A DNA stretch of 58,320 nucleotides from Brachionus koreanus (lineage: Eukaryota; Rotifera; Eurotatoria; Ploima; Brachionidae), in contig PJRA01000435.1 of NCBI GenBank assembly GCA_016987375.1, positions 89,965 through 148,284 on the forward strand, in the 5' to 3' direction. Positions 1 through 9,811 of this stretch are shown in pieces. The notes under the pieces are model-generated. The model was not told the origin of the DNA. It did no database searches and saw only the letters and a program-made list of their open reading frames with translations. The position numbers and the translations under genes were made by a program. How positions within the stretch are numbered: position 1 is the stretch's first letter; each line of letters begins with the position of its first letter.

Positions 1-165
1 TAAATTATGCTAAATTTGCAGAGTTTTACTAGATTGTTGATAATAGTGCAACTTTGAATGTTGCACAATGTTACATTTACAGAACTTGCTTTTGGCTTTT
101 AAAAGAAAATTTATAAGAATTTTTAACATTTGGTTCAGTTCTATTGTACTAAATTTCACAAAACC
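1..165 (+). repeat. Truncated copy of a dispersed GGTTTTGTGAAATTT-ended repeat
   Basis: The right end of this stretch (TTCTATTGTACTAAATTTCA followed by CAAAACC, ending near 165) matches the reverse complement of 23786-23885 and the direct sequence at 24015-24062. The inner part, with GTGCAACT...ATGTTGCA and ACAGAACTTGC, also matches the arms flanking the N-gap at 23.9 kb. I read this as one half of the same non-autonomous foldback or MITE-like element, cut by the window edge. The match is by eye and the family is unnamed. Confidence 0.6.
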
Positions 166-1189
166 ATAATTATCCAAAAATAATTAATAAATGAGTCCAA
201 AATAGTAATTCTTTATCCTATTGAGTCAAAAATAATTACGAGCCCGTTTCAGTAATAGAATGAGCCTTTTTAAATTATTCCTTTATTCATTAAAAATTTG
301 AAATTTTAAAAATAATAAGGTAATATCTGTTGGTATAGCGTTTCCTTTTTGTGTTGGACATTAAGTTCAATTTTAAAAACTAATATTAATTTTCTGGCAA
401 GAAAATTTTAAGACTAGAACTTAAATATTTTTTGAAAAAAATAAAATTTTGTAAGATAGCTTTTAAATATTAATCATTTTGTTTTAAATTCTTAAAAAAT
501 TTTGATTAATTTTCAGAAAAAATATTCAAATTGTCTTCATAAATAAATTTGAAATTTTATTGATAATCACTGACTGATTTAATGCAGTTAAATTCTGCTA
601 ATGAGAGTAAAAAAAAATCTTTAAGGAAAATTAGAATTAAATTAAACTTAACTTAAATTTAGAAAATATAAATTTTTTTTCAGAATTAAGTTTACATTTT
701 GGTAAAAACAAAGTAATTTGAATATATTTGAAAAAGCTTTGATATATCAAAACGATTTGAAATGTTACAGAAAATAAGTTAAAAATAAAACATGCCATTA
801 TCTCATAAGCGATAATATTGAGAAAATTAAGAAATGTTTTTATTTGATTAATTATTAAAGTCGATTAGTTTTTAGATAAAAATCGGCTAATCATTTTTTA
901 TCAAATGTTTGAAAAAGTATGGAACATTCAGTTTTATTAAGGTTTCTGTTTAGTCAGCACCTTTAGTTGAAAGTTTATCAGTATTCATAATTCAGGAAAT
1001 TCTATTTTATCAAAAATTTTAATTTTATAAAAAAAATTAATCTATTTTGATTAATTAGTTATTTACTCAACTTTTCAAATTAACGAAAAATGTCTTGACT
1101 AGTCATACTTTTATAGAAAAAATTAGCAATTTTTTTTTTCAACTTGACTTGAAATTAGGAACAAAATCAATAAGAAAAATTATACATAC
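166..1189. other. AT-rich stretch, probably intron of the LRRC14-like gene
   Basis: No coding exon was recognised. Because the upstream exon ends in a GT donor at 1189-1188 (minus), this is probably intron. Positions 421-530 align column by column with 18061-18170 and belong to a dispersed repeat. Confidence 0.4.
421..530. repeat. Dispersed AT-rich repeat, copy 1
   Basis: Collinear with 18061-18170 over about 110 columns. Shared blocks include TAAATATTTTTTGA, ATAGCTTTTAAATA and TTCTTAAAAAATTTT. The 18-kb copy carries, just before this block, a motif similar to one end of the TTAA-flanked MITE at 33649-33854, so all three may be one family. Confidence 0.45.
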
Positions 1190-2128
1190 CTCTAATTGAA
1201 GCTTTTCCAAAAGTTTTATTATGTTTGCTTTTCCAAGACACAACAAATCTAGTTTGCAAATTTGCATGCAAAATCTTTTGTTAACTAGATTGGCTTCAAG
1301 TGCACCCATTAGTTCTTCAAATGTAGATCTTTCCTGGAGTATGCAATCAAATTTAAAGATCAATTGTTCATCCGGCAAAGAGGTTGATTTCTTAAGGTCG
1401 CTTCTAACGGCCGAACTGCTTCCCTGCGTTGCGGCTATTGGCTCATTTTCCATGGTTGATTTTTCACATAAATTTTCCAGATCATTTACATTCTGCAAGT
1501 ATTCGTCAATAAGACAATTTCTTTGATATTCTTTTTGAGCAAGTCTGCAATGTGTAGCCACATATTTGATTATTATTTCTGCGACTGGAAGACCGGTTAC
1601 GTCCAGATAGCGCAATTTAGTCTTGCGATTTCTCAGAGCGTCTATAAAACTGTGTACTACATCAGCTGAATATTTAACGCCAAGCCTTGTCCTATGTCCC
1701 ATTTCAATATCGCTGTACAAAACCACTAATGATGAAAACATATTGCTCAAATAGTTTGACATTTTCAAACTTTTGTATGGCCACTTGTTAATTATAATCT
1801 TTAAATTTAAAAGTCAATTATGCAAACATCTAGGTAAAATTCAAAAAGTACAGACATCAAGGGCGTTATCTCTGACTGGATAGAGTGAAGCTTTGAACAA
1901 AGATATGTAGAGCTCAGCTGGTATCATGCCCAAAATTCTATCTAATTCTTTGGCCGGTAAATTGACAAGAACTTTGGAGCATAGGTTGACTAGGGTTGAA
2001 TCTAGTAAATTGTTGAGTGGCCATTCGTTTTTTGGACGATTTTTGAATTTGAGTTGATTTTTTTCGCTTTTAAAATCGACAGGGTAAAGTGCACCCTTTC
2101 GATTAAATAAAAACGTAAAATCAGCCAT
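1190..2128 (-). CDS. LRRC14/PRAME-like leucine-rich repeat protein, 5' part only
   Basis: Two exons on the minus strand, 2128-1856 (91 codons from ATG at 2128) and 1798-1190 (203 codons), are joined across a 57-base intron with a GTCTGT donor and AAAG acceptor, both in phase 0. The layout follows the N-terminal half of LRRC14/PRAME-family proteins: a short helical segment with IPAELYISLFKASLYPV, then KWPYKSLKMS, then the conserved RYLDVTGLPV block, a low-complexity Ser/Thr linker, and a second domain ending KLLEKLQLE. LRRC14 relatives are cytoplasmic leucine-rich repeat proteins; PRAME members serve as cullin-2 substrate receptors. The second exon ends at a GTATGT donor (1189 down), so the repeat-bearing C-terminal half must lie left of the window or in exons I could not find. 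An upstream ATG at 2239 reads through Phe/Leu/Lys-rich sequence and looks like 5' UTR. Family assignment is by eye. Confidence 0.6.
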
Positions 2129-4659
2129 TAGATTTAAAAACAAATTTAAATTTGTTCTATTTAATTTAAATTTTTGATGTTTTTTTTTTTGTAGAAATAA
2201 TAATAAAATAAATATATAAAAAAAATTTGCAAATATCATATGATAATTAAGTTTATTTTCTCTACTACTAATAATAAATAATTTAAATTATAATAATAAT
2301 TGTGCGAAAAAATTATTACTATACATGATTTTTTTGTCATGGATTCGGAATTTTTTACTAATTATATTTCTAATTAATTTGTATTAGTGCAATAATATAC
2401 TCATAATTTTTGAGAGGAAATGTTTCTCCAGATTACTGTTATTTGAAGTGAAATTTTTTTTGGTTTGCTTTAAAACCAGAAAGTCCGGCTGATTATAAAT
2501 AAACATTAAAGATTTAGTTTTTCAGACAAATTAAATATTTTTTCTAAAAATCAATCAAAATTTTTTTTGAATTAAAAACAATTACTAAATTTAGAGTCGC
2601 CTTAAATCTAGCGGTTGACATTCATAAAATTTAACTCAAAGGAAGCATATTCCAATGGGAAACTACTTAAGAAAAAAATGTGTTCAATACCCAGAGATAA
2701 TAAATATTTTTTCTGTACTTAGGAGAGAAGCTTTATTTCTAAATTTTCATGTTTTACCCTCTAAACACCGTAACAGGACCATACCTTAAAGATTCTTAAC
2801 ATTTCACCTTCACTAATCCATTTAACCATTCAAACAAATTATTTTTCGTTTTTCTCTCCAATTTCTGTAATTTCAAACTTTATTTATAATGGTCATTTTA
2901 GTTTAGAAATTTAATTTTTTAAATATTCAAAATTTAAGAAAAAGTGAAAATAGCTTTTTCGAGTTCAAATAATTTTTTTATTTTTACTCAAAAATTCTTC
3001 AAACCACCTTGCCATATTTCTGCTTAACCGATAGCTCTATAGTTTATGAAGAAGGCGTTTATGAGGTACTAAGCCAGGAGCTTTTCTCATCTAGGAATAT
3101 CTCATCTAACATGTGACGATTAGCGATATGTTTGCGGATCCGAATTCATGAGTTTTTCTCTAAAGCTTTGCCAAAAAAATGATCTTTTACTTTTTCTGAT
3201 TGAAATTTAGCTACATTTAAAGTTTAAATTTGTTTATTAAAAGAATATTTTTTAGTTTCAAAGTAATAATAAAATCAATAAAATAGCATTTAATTAATAC
3301 AAGAGTTATAATAATAATAATATAATAATAAAATTTTTAATTCAATCATTTTTATATCATTTAGACAATTACATAAGTTACTTGGTATAATAAGCATGCA
3401 CAAAATTTATGGAGTGTTTTCCAGAATTAAAATCCTTTTTTTAGGCTGTTCTTAAACTATATCATGTTTAACGCCTTTCTTATAAAATCTGAAAAAGCCA
3501 TCAATGAAAAAAGCCAAGTAATAGAGAACATTAATCGATTAACACTAGAAGCATCAACCATTTTTTCATGTTTTTTTAATTCAAAAATATTCAAAAAATT
3601 TTTTTTAATATTCCTACAATATAATATCATAAAATCTACATTATTTAAAAAAATGTTTACTTAAAAAATCTATTCAAAAGTTTAAAAAATGTTTTTTAAT
3701 AGCGCAATTTTTCCTAATTTTTTAATTTTTTTAGTTTAGAATTGATTTTTTCATAAATAAAAAATTATTTTTAAATATTTAATTTTTATTTTAGATTTTT
3801 TTTTATTCTAATTTTTAATCCCGCAACATAACTCAAACTCTCGTAGATTTTTGTCCCCAATTTAATTTATTATTTTAACTTTTTAATGCGAGGTCAAGTC
3901 AGCATATCCGGTTTTTGACCCAGCATTATTGCAGGTTTGTTGTATTATAAACTCAAAACATTAAAAGCGCATTTTTTTTGCACGCATCCCGAGGACGCTG
4001 ATTTTAACATGGCATCACTTACGCCTAACAATCAAACGTTATCCCACTCAACATCCCTTTTACAGTATATGTTTATTTTAGTTTTTGTTTTTTAAGTAAG
4101 AAATTTTTTGATGAAAAAATTCATGATTTTTTCCCTTTTTGTGAGAAATATATTCCAAAACTCAAAGGATTTTTTATTTTTATTCTTTTTTACAAAAATT
4201 TAATTAAAATTTTTATTATAATTAGAACATTCTTAAATTTTTTAAATTAAAACATTTTAATTGCACAATTAAATTTCAGTGAATTTTTAGAAATTACTTT
4301 TTTCAAAATCTAAAATCTTTGAAATGCTACAAAGTTTCAAAAATCTGCGATGAAATTTAATCGCGCATTTAAAATGTTTTGGTCATTTTTGAAAATTAAA
4401 TTTTATCAAAAAGTCTACTTTAGCGGGATTACGTTAGTCTTCCTGCTTTGTCAGTTTAGTTAAACTTAACTTGACCGTAGAATATTAACTATTATTATTA
4501 TTATTAAAATTTGACTTTTCCTAAAATCGGACTAAAAGAATTTTTTGAAATTATTTGTTTTAACAATAATCAAAAATAACTTTTAAATTAAAAAATATTT
4601 ATTTTAAAATAGTAAAACTTATGAAATTTTGTCCATTAAGTTTAACAATTAGAATAATT
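2129..4659. other. Intergenic, no gene recognised
   Basis: AT-rich with long A and T runs. Near 2470-2495 there is AGAAAGTCCGGCTGATT, nearly the same as the left end of the TTAA-flanked MITE at 33649, so a decayed copy of that element probably lies at 2470-2640. A 66-codon reading frame at 3464-3664 is low-complexity and does not look like protein. Slightly less AT-rich stretches at 3000-3160 and 3990-4060 show no domain. Confidence 0.4.
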
Positions 4660-5583
4660 TTAAAAAACATAGTTAAATTGACTATCATATTGAAACGAAA
4701 GATTATCGTGGTAATTTCTTAAGTATTCATTCCTTTTACGTTTAATCAATTCTTGATTAAACTCAGTATTCAAACTAGTGGTTGAATCTAGCGATTTATT
4801 TGGATTAGTTGAAAAAACATTCTCGTCACCATCAAAGATCAACATTTTGACCAAATGAGACATATCTGCATAATCTTGGTTAAAATTTATCAAATAATTT
4901 AAACCAACTATTGAATTGAAAGCATTTTTTTTTAATGTCTTTTTTTTTTCCATTTGCTTTTGGACAAATTCTTTTGATTTGCAGCAATGTGATGTTTTAA
5001 GCTTGTTTACCAAAGCAATAACTAACAAAATAATAAAAACTAGAACAACTAAACTTGGGACTAGAAAGCCTGTATTGTTTTCATGATTATTTACGACTAA
5101 ATCCTCTCCAAAAGTCAAATCTGTGCACATATCACTTGTACTCAAAAGTGGATATTGCTGAATAGATACAGTCATTGATGGAATAAGGGTTACACATAAA
5201 ATATAGACAGCAGTCGGAAATTTTGTTAACATGACTCGATTAGGGCTTGTTTCTTCTAATCTAATCTGTTTACTCATAAACTCTTCTTGGTATCCATGAT
5301 ATCTCATTCGAATAACAAAGTTGGTATAAGGATATGGATACGAATAGTTGAATTCCACTATAATCTTTTTTTTACTTAATTTAATGACTTTTAAATTGAA
5401 ACCCTTAGGTTTATAGCTAAAATTATGAGGATTCATTTGATAAGACAATACAGGTGGCTTTGGATGAATAACACGTTCGTTTTGTTCCCCAAATACTAAC
5501 TTATTTTTATTTGAATAAACCGGATTTGATTGATAAAGATAAAAGCATAGACCAAAATTAAAAATATACAAATAAATCATCAT
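4660..5583 (-). CDS. Single-pass membrane protein with fibronectin-III-like ectodomain
   Basis: An intronless 307-codon frame. Residues 1-20 form a hydrophobic signal peptide. The ectodomain (about 25-170) has a fibronectin type III look: a VEFNYSYPYPYTNFVIRMRY strand region, then YILCVTLIPS and a later Cys in SDMCTDL, the pattern in which two cysteines bracket the last strands of FN3 domains in LRR-FN3 receptors. A strongly hydrophobic helix (about residues 173-195, FLVPSLVVLVFIILLVIALV) is followed by a basic stop-transfer region (KLKTSHCCKSKEF; the paired Cys could be palmitoylated). The rest is a 110-residue polar cytoplasmic tail with no kinase or SH2 domain. I read it as a type I surface receptor or adhesion protein. 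I do not recognise an orthologue. Lack of introns is unusual beside its neighbours and might mean a retrocopy or simply a small gene. Confidence 0.7.
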   Translation of the reverse strand: MMIYLYIFNFGLCFYLYQSNPVYSNKNKLVFGEQNERVIHPKPPVLSYQMNPHNFSYKPKGFNLKVIKLSKKKIIVEFNYSYPYPYTNFVIRMRYHGYQEEFMSKQIRLEETSPNRVMLTKFPTAVYILCVTLIPSMTVSIQQYPLLSTSDMCTDLTFGEDLVVNNHENNTGFLVPSLVVLVFIILLVIALVNKLKTSHCCKSKEFVQKQMEKKKTLKKNAFNSIVGLNYLINFNQDYADMSHLVKMLIFDGDENVFSTNPNKSLDSTTSLNTEFNQELIKRKRNEYLRNYHDNLSFQYDSQFNYVF

Positions 5584-7813
5584 TTATTTAAATTTCAAAA
5601 AAGTTTATTAAAATGAAAAGAAAAAATGGCTAGACAGACCTAATTTAGATTTAACCTAATTATGCAGATGTTACACTTAAATTAATGTGTCGCAAAAATA
5701 TTCAATTTTAGATTTTACAGAATGATGGTTCAAAAAAAAAATAAATGACTTTAAATCTGAAAATAAACTTCAATCATTTTTGGATAACTGATGTGTTTTC
5801 AAATCGGCTTTCAAGATAAGATATTTAATTATTCGAAAATAAACTCAACCTTAAAAAGTAAATATTTTATTTATGCAAAAGTTGATGGATTGAAATTAAA
5901 AATAAAAATTTTAGATAATAAAATTACCTTCAAATGGCAAAAGACAAATCACTATTAAACAAAATTATTTTATAATACTTTTTATTATTCATGAATTGAG
6001 TGAGTATTTTAAAAAAAATTCTAAAATTGAATTTCTAAATAAAGCAAATAACACTTAAAATTTAAAAAAATAATGAAAATTTAGCAATTTTTAAATTTAA
6101 ATAGAGTACATTTTATTTTGAAGAAAACTGTCTATTAAAGGACTTTTAGAGGATTCTAATTTAATTTTATGAAACTTCATTTTGTCATTTCATTGGTTTT
6201 TTTTTTATAAAAATCATTTAATAATTTTTTTTAAGAAAAGATTTTATTTTTACATATTTCATAAAATTAAAGGATAATTAATGGCATGATTATTTTTAAA
6301 CTCCTAAATTTGTGATCTTATTACTAATTTTGCTTAATGAATTTATTTTTAAAAGAAGCATGCAAGATAAGCTAATTGTATTCATGTTTAATTATTAACA
6401 GCAAGAATTCTGGTCTTTCTCAATTTAAAAAATTTTAACATTTAAAATAATTAAAAAGAAGCATATGGAAGAGAAATGAAGGACATTCTTTGAACCATGT
6501 GACGTGTTGGAGGATTTTTTCTTAAAATTAAAGCTTATTACAAATATACCAATGCTAGTAACCTCTTTGAGAGACTCGAATGTTTAATCAACTATGGTGC
6601 TTGTCATGCTACCAATTTGCTCTATGCAAAAACATTATTAAGGTTGTGAAATACTCAATACAAGTACATTAGAAATTTTCCAATTTTTTTCTCCAAGTTA
6701 GATAATAACTGACTTTGTAAATGTCAGAGCTCTACGATTTTAAAGTGCTATTAAGCCTATTTTCTTCATAACAAAGCTTCAATATTTTGATTTTTATTAA
6801 TAACATTTTTAATTTAGAGTTCAATAACTTTTTCTTAAGATTAAAGAAAAGTGAAAATACAATTGAGAATTTATTGTGCATCAGAAAATTAAAAAGCAAT
6901 AAAATTTGTTAAAAAAATTAAGAAAAATAATTTACAATATCAGTAGTATTAATGATGCAATCAGAAACGTAAATGGAAAAAAAATAAATAGCCATAACTA
7001 ATTATTCTAAATATACACTTAATTATTTTAATAAAGGTTTTTAATCATATTAAAAAGTTTTTGTTTATTTAATTTTTAATTGATTTAAGAATCATATAAA
7101 ATTTCATGATAGGTCCAAGCTAAATTTTTCGAAAACTATTCATTTTTTTTCATTTTTCAAAAAAGAAATATCTAAGTCTGGTTAAATAGATGATTATAGT
7201 TGATCAAAATCCTGAAAAATCCTTAATTTTGCTATGATGCATAAATATTAGTGAACAAAAAAATTATTTGAGCATAAAATACAATTTAATAAAAATTCTA
7301 ATAATGGAAAGAATATTTGTTACTATTCAAGTCTAATTACTTGGAAGAATTCATAAGATTTTTCATTATGATGTTTATTATCAACAATATTAATTGAATT
7401 AATTAAATCTCTATTTTCACATTTTACTAGACTATGAATTAGTTAAATCAAAACTACTGAAAACAAAACTATTATTTCAACAAATTCATTAACAAAATCA
7501 TTGGTATGAACAGTCTTTAATATGCATTATTTTATTCCCTACATCGAAAAGATGATGGGCAAAAGTAATTATCTGTTTCATGATTGACAAAAGAAGTTAA
7601 ACGAAAATTAAGAAAAATTTTTTCAGCCAGACAAGCATACACAATAAGTGGTTGAGTAAGCGTAAAATGTTTATCTTTTTCTAAAGCTAATTAAGAGGCT
7701 TCTTCTAATAAGTATTAGCAGTGGTATATGTCTGTTTATAAATATAAATTAATTTTTAATTAGTGCAACGCACTTTATAAACTCCTGATCTTTTGAAACC
7801 AGATTTCGGAAGC
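5584..7813. other. Intergenic, no gene recognised
   Basis: AT-rich, no open frame of interest on either strand and no RNA gene seen. A slightly more complex patch at 6470-6620 has stop codons in all frames. Confidence 0.4.
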
Positions 7814-7826
7814 ATTCAAATTTTCT

Positions 7827-7945
7827 TTTTTTTTTGAACCCTATTCTATCCTATATCTAGTGGATAATGGGATTTTACCACCCTCAGCGGGTTTGGGATC
7901 CTCTGCTTGCATGACTTACAGACAAACCGCTCGGCTATACGGGCT
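7827..7945 (-). mobile_element. tRNA-derived SINE with 13-bp target duplication
   Basis: Read on the minus strand it starts GCCCGTATAGCCGAGCGGTT, a pol III A-box, followed by a tRNA-like middle (GTAAGTCATGCAAGCAGAGG, then ATCCCAAACCC in the B-box position), a short unrelated body, and an A-rich tail at 7827-7835. It is flanked by perfect copies of ATTCAAATTTTCT at 7814-7826 and 7946-7958, the target-site duplication expected from LINE-driven insertion. The duplication falls inside a LINE coding remnant, so the SINE landed in an already present LINE. The B-box is weak, so the copy may no longer be transcribed. Confidence 0.75.
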
Positions 7946-8130
7946 ATTCAAATTTTCTGCATTAGCCAAATTTTTTGGTAGTCTATTCCATTTACTTGAA
8001 ACGTTATTTCCATGTCTATTCAATGTACTGAATGAAATACTTGTGCTGCCTTGATTTTTTTTCCCTCTCTTTTAAATTTTGAAATTATACCTTCTTAAAT
8101 TGTAATGATGACCAAATGAAATGATGAAAA
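7946..8130 (-). pseudogene. LINE reverse-transcriptase C-terminal remnant
   Basis: The minus-strand frame shows RYNFKI, then STSISFSTLNRHGNNVSSKW and NRLPKNLANAENLN. This resembles the end of CR1/Jockey-like LINE ORF2 proteins (pattern FF..RVVN.WN.LP..VV.A.SLN.FK), and the same region is seen at 30761-31010. Frames are broken by stops and the SINE splits its 3' end. Confidence 0.6.
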
Positions 8131-8399
8131 ATTCCTAATTTACATTGTCTAAACATTTGCTTTTCAGTAGAATTCAATCACTTCTACTTTTAACTATTAA
8201 TCTCGTTTTTAAATCTGTTATTTTTAATTTTTTTAGTCTTTTTCTATAGCATAGATTCTTAAAGCCATAAAAAGACTTCTATCATATTGATCAGCATTTC
8301 CTTTTTTTCTATTTGATTGAAACATCTTTTCAGTTGGAGATTCCAAAGCAGCATTGTAAACTCCAAATACAAATGTGGTATAATGAAAGTTGGATAGGT

Positions 8400-8690
8400 A
8401 TTTTTATAATAAGACCAGATGCAGTTCAATAATTATAGGTATTAAGAATATGAATCTTGGAATGCTACGAAGGACTTTTAGAACGTGTACAAATGCTCGA
8501 ATGTTTGAATTACTGTTTACAACATTTGAAAGACCTCATCATGAATATGCTGCAGAATATTTGGGAACTCTAAATAAAAAGGAAATCGTACACAAAAACA
8601 AAAAAGAGCAACAAGAATGGTTCCTCAACTGAAAGATCTAAACTACGCTGAACATATTAAGTAAATTCTAAATGGATAGTTTAATTAGTC
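8400..8690 (+). pseudogene. LINE reverse-transcriptase remnant, opposite orientation
   Basis: The plus-strand frame contains GMLRRTFRTCTNARMFELLF, then RPHHEYAAEYLGTLNKKEI. It corresponds to the thumb region LLKRTF...LY..LVRPHLEYA..VW.PY..KDI of LINE ORF2, also present in the 31-kb copy. A frameshift follows KKEI. The catalytic palm is absent. It points the opposite way from the fragment at 7946-8130, so the two are separate insertions or the result of an inversion. Confidence 0.6.
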
Positions 8691-8831
8691 AATATGTTAT
8701 ACTTTACTTGAAGAAAAAATAACTAATATAATTGAAAACTATAGTTTAAATATGCACAATACTTGGCTATGATCCATCATAATCGCTCTTTTTTGGACTT
8801 GCTCGATTTCAAAATGTATTTCTAGTGTAAA

Positions 8832-9050
8832 AGCTCTATTTTATCTCTTAGTAGAATCTCAAGAACCCAAGCACTTTCTAAAAGCTTATTTAAAATTTAT
8901 GAATTTATGGAAAGTTTCTAAAAAGATAAACTAATGTAATAAAATTTATCTACTTCTTGTCACTCAAGTTGTCCATGAGAAACTTTCTAAAAAGAATAAT
9001 GGACTCCTCGTCACTCAGCTCTATTTTATCTCTTAGTAGAATCTCAAGAA
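8832..9050. repeat. 34-bp direct repeat, 185 bp apart
   Basis: The block AGCTCTATTTTATCTCTTAG plus TAGAATCTCAAGAA occurs at 8832-8865 and again at 9017-9050 without mismatch. Between them are shorter repeats: (A)GTTTCTAAAAAGA near 8916 and CTTTCTAAAAAGA near 8979, and TTGTCACTCA / TCGTCACTCA. It looks like a partial tandem duplication of roughly 185 bp, or two fragments of one dispersed repeat. Confidence 0.6.
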
Positions 9051-9811
9051 TCTTGCGGCATTGTGAAATTTCATACAAAACTTACAATACAAAAAGTAAA
9101 AAATCTTATAACTATTGCTCTAATAGTCAAAAATTTGTTCTGCAGATGAAACAAAGTGAAACAACTGTTGTTTCAGCTATTGCGCAACTGTCCAAAATTT
9201 GTGCAAATTGATTGCGATCCATTTTCTATTTAATTATATTGAGTGGAACTTTGCAGAAATTTCACAGATTTTGCACAGTTTATTGTAAAGAATATTTATC
9301 ATGAAGTTGATTTTCGAAAAATAAAAAAATCAATTGTTAGTCATTTTATTCAAATTTTATTATGATAATAATATTAGGGCAAAATGTGTAATCAATTAAA
9401 AAAATGTATCCATTAATCAACAACCACCTAGGATAAATATATATTTTAAAAAATAGTGAATTTAATTAAAAATAATTAAATAGATAAAATTAAGTCTTAA
9501 TATTGTTTGAATAACCTTGAGAAGTGAATTCATTCAAATTGTAAAATTCTCGATTCAAACAAAGGCTATTCTATTTTGAACAAGATGACTTCAATTTAAG
9601 TTGTTGATGAAAATAAGTCTAATTTATTTTTTTTAAATCTATCTTCTTAGATGTTCCATAAGTCTAAGAAAATTTGTACATTATTTAATCTATGAAGCTA
9701 AAATAGTTGGTGAAATTCTTCAAAATTCTGATGATGCATACATTTGATAGTCATGAGGTTGGTTACTAAATTTTTATATAAAAAATATTTTATTTATGAT
9801 GAAATAATAAA
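9051..9811. other. Intergenic, no gene recognised
   Basis: An 84-codon plus-strand frame ending near 9211 covers the direct repeat and has no recognisable domain. On the minus strand an AATAAA (TTTATT on plus, near 9790) lies just downstream of the stop of the PDZ-ZM gene and is a likely poly(A) signal for it. Confidence 0.4.

Noticed and set aside
3464..3664. 66-codon plus frame MFNAFLIKSEKAINEKSQ
   Set aside because: Second half is Phe/Lys/Ile low complexity; no supporting context.
5600..9780. LIM-domain exons downstream of the PDZ-ZM gene
   Set aside because: No paired CxxC...HxxC zinc-finger pattern was seen on the minus strand.
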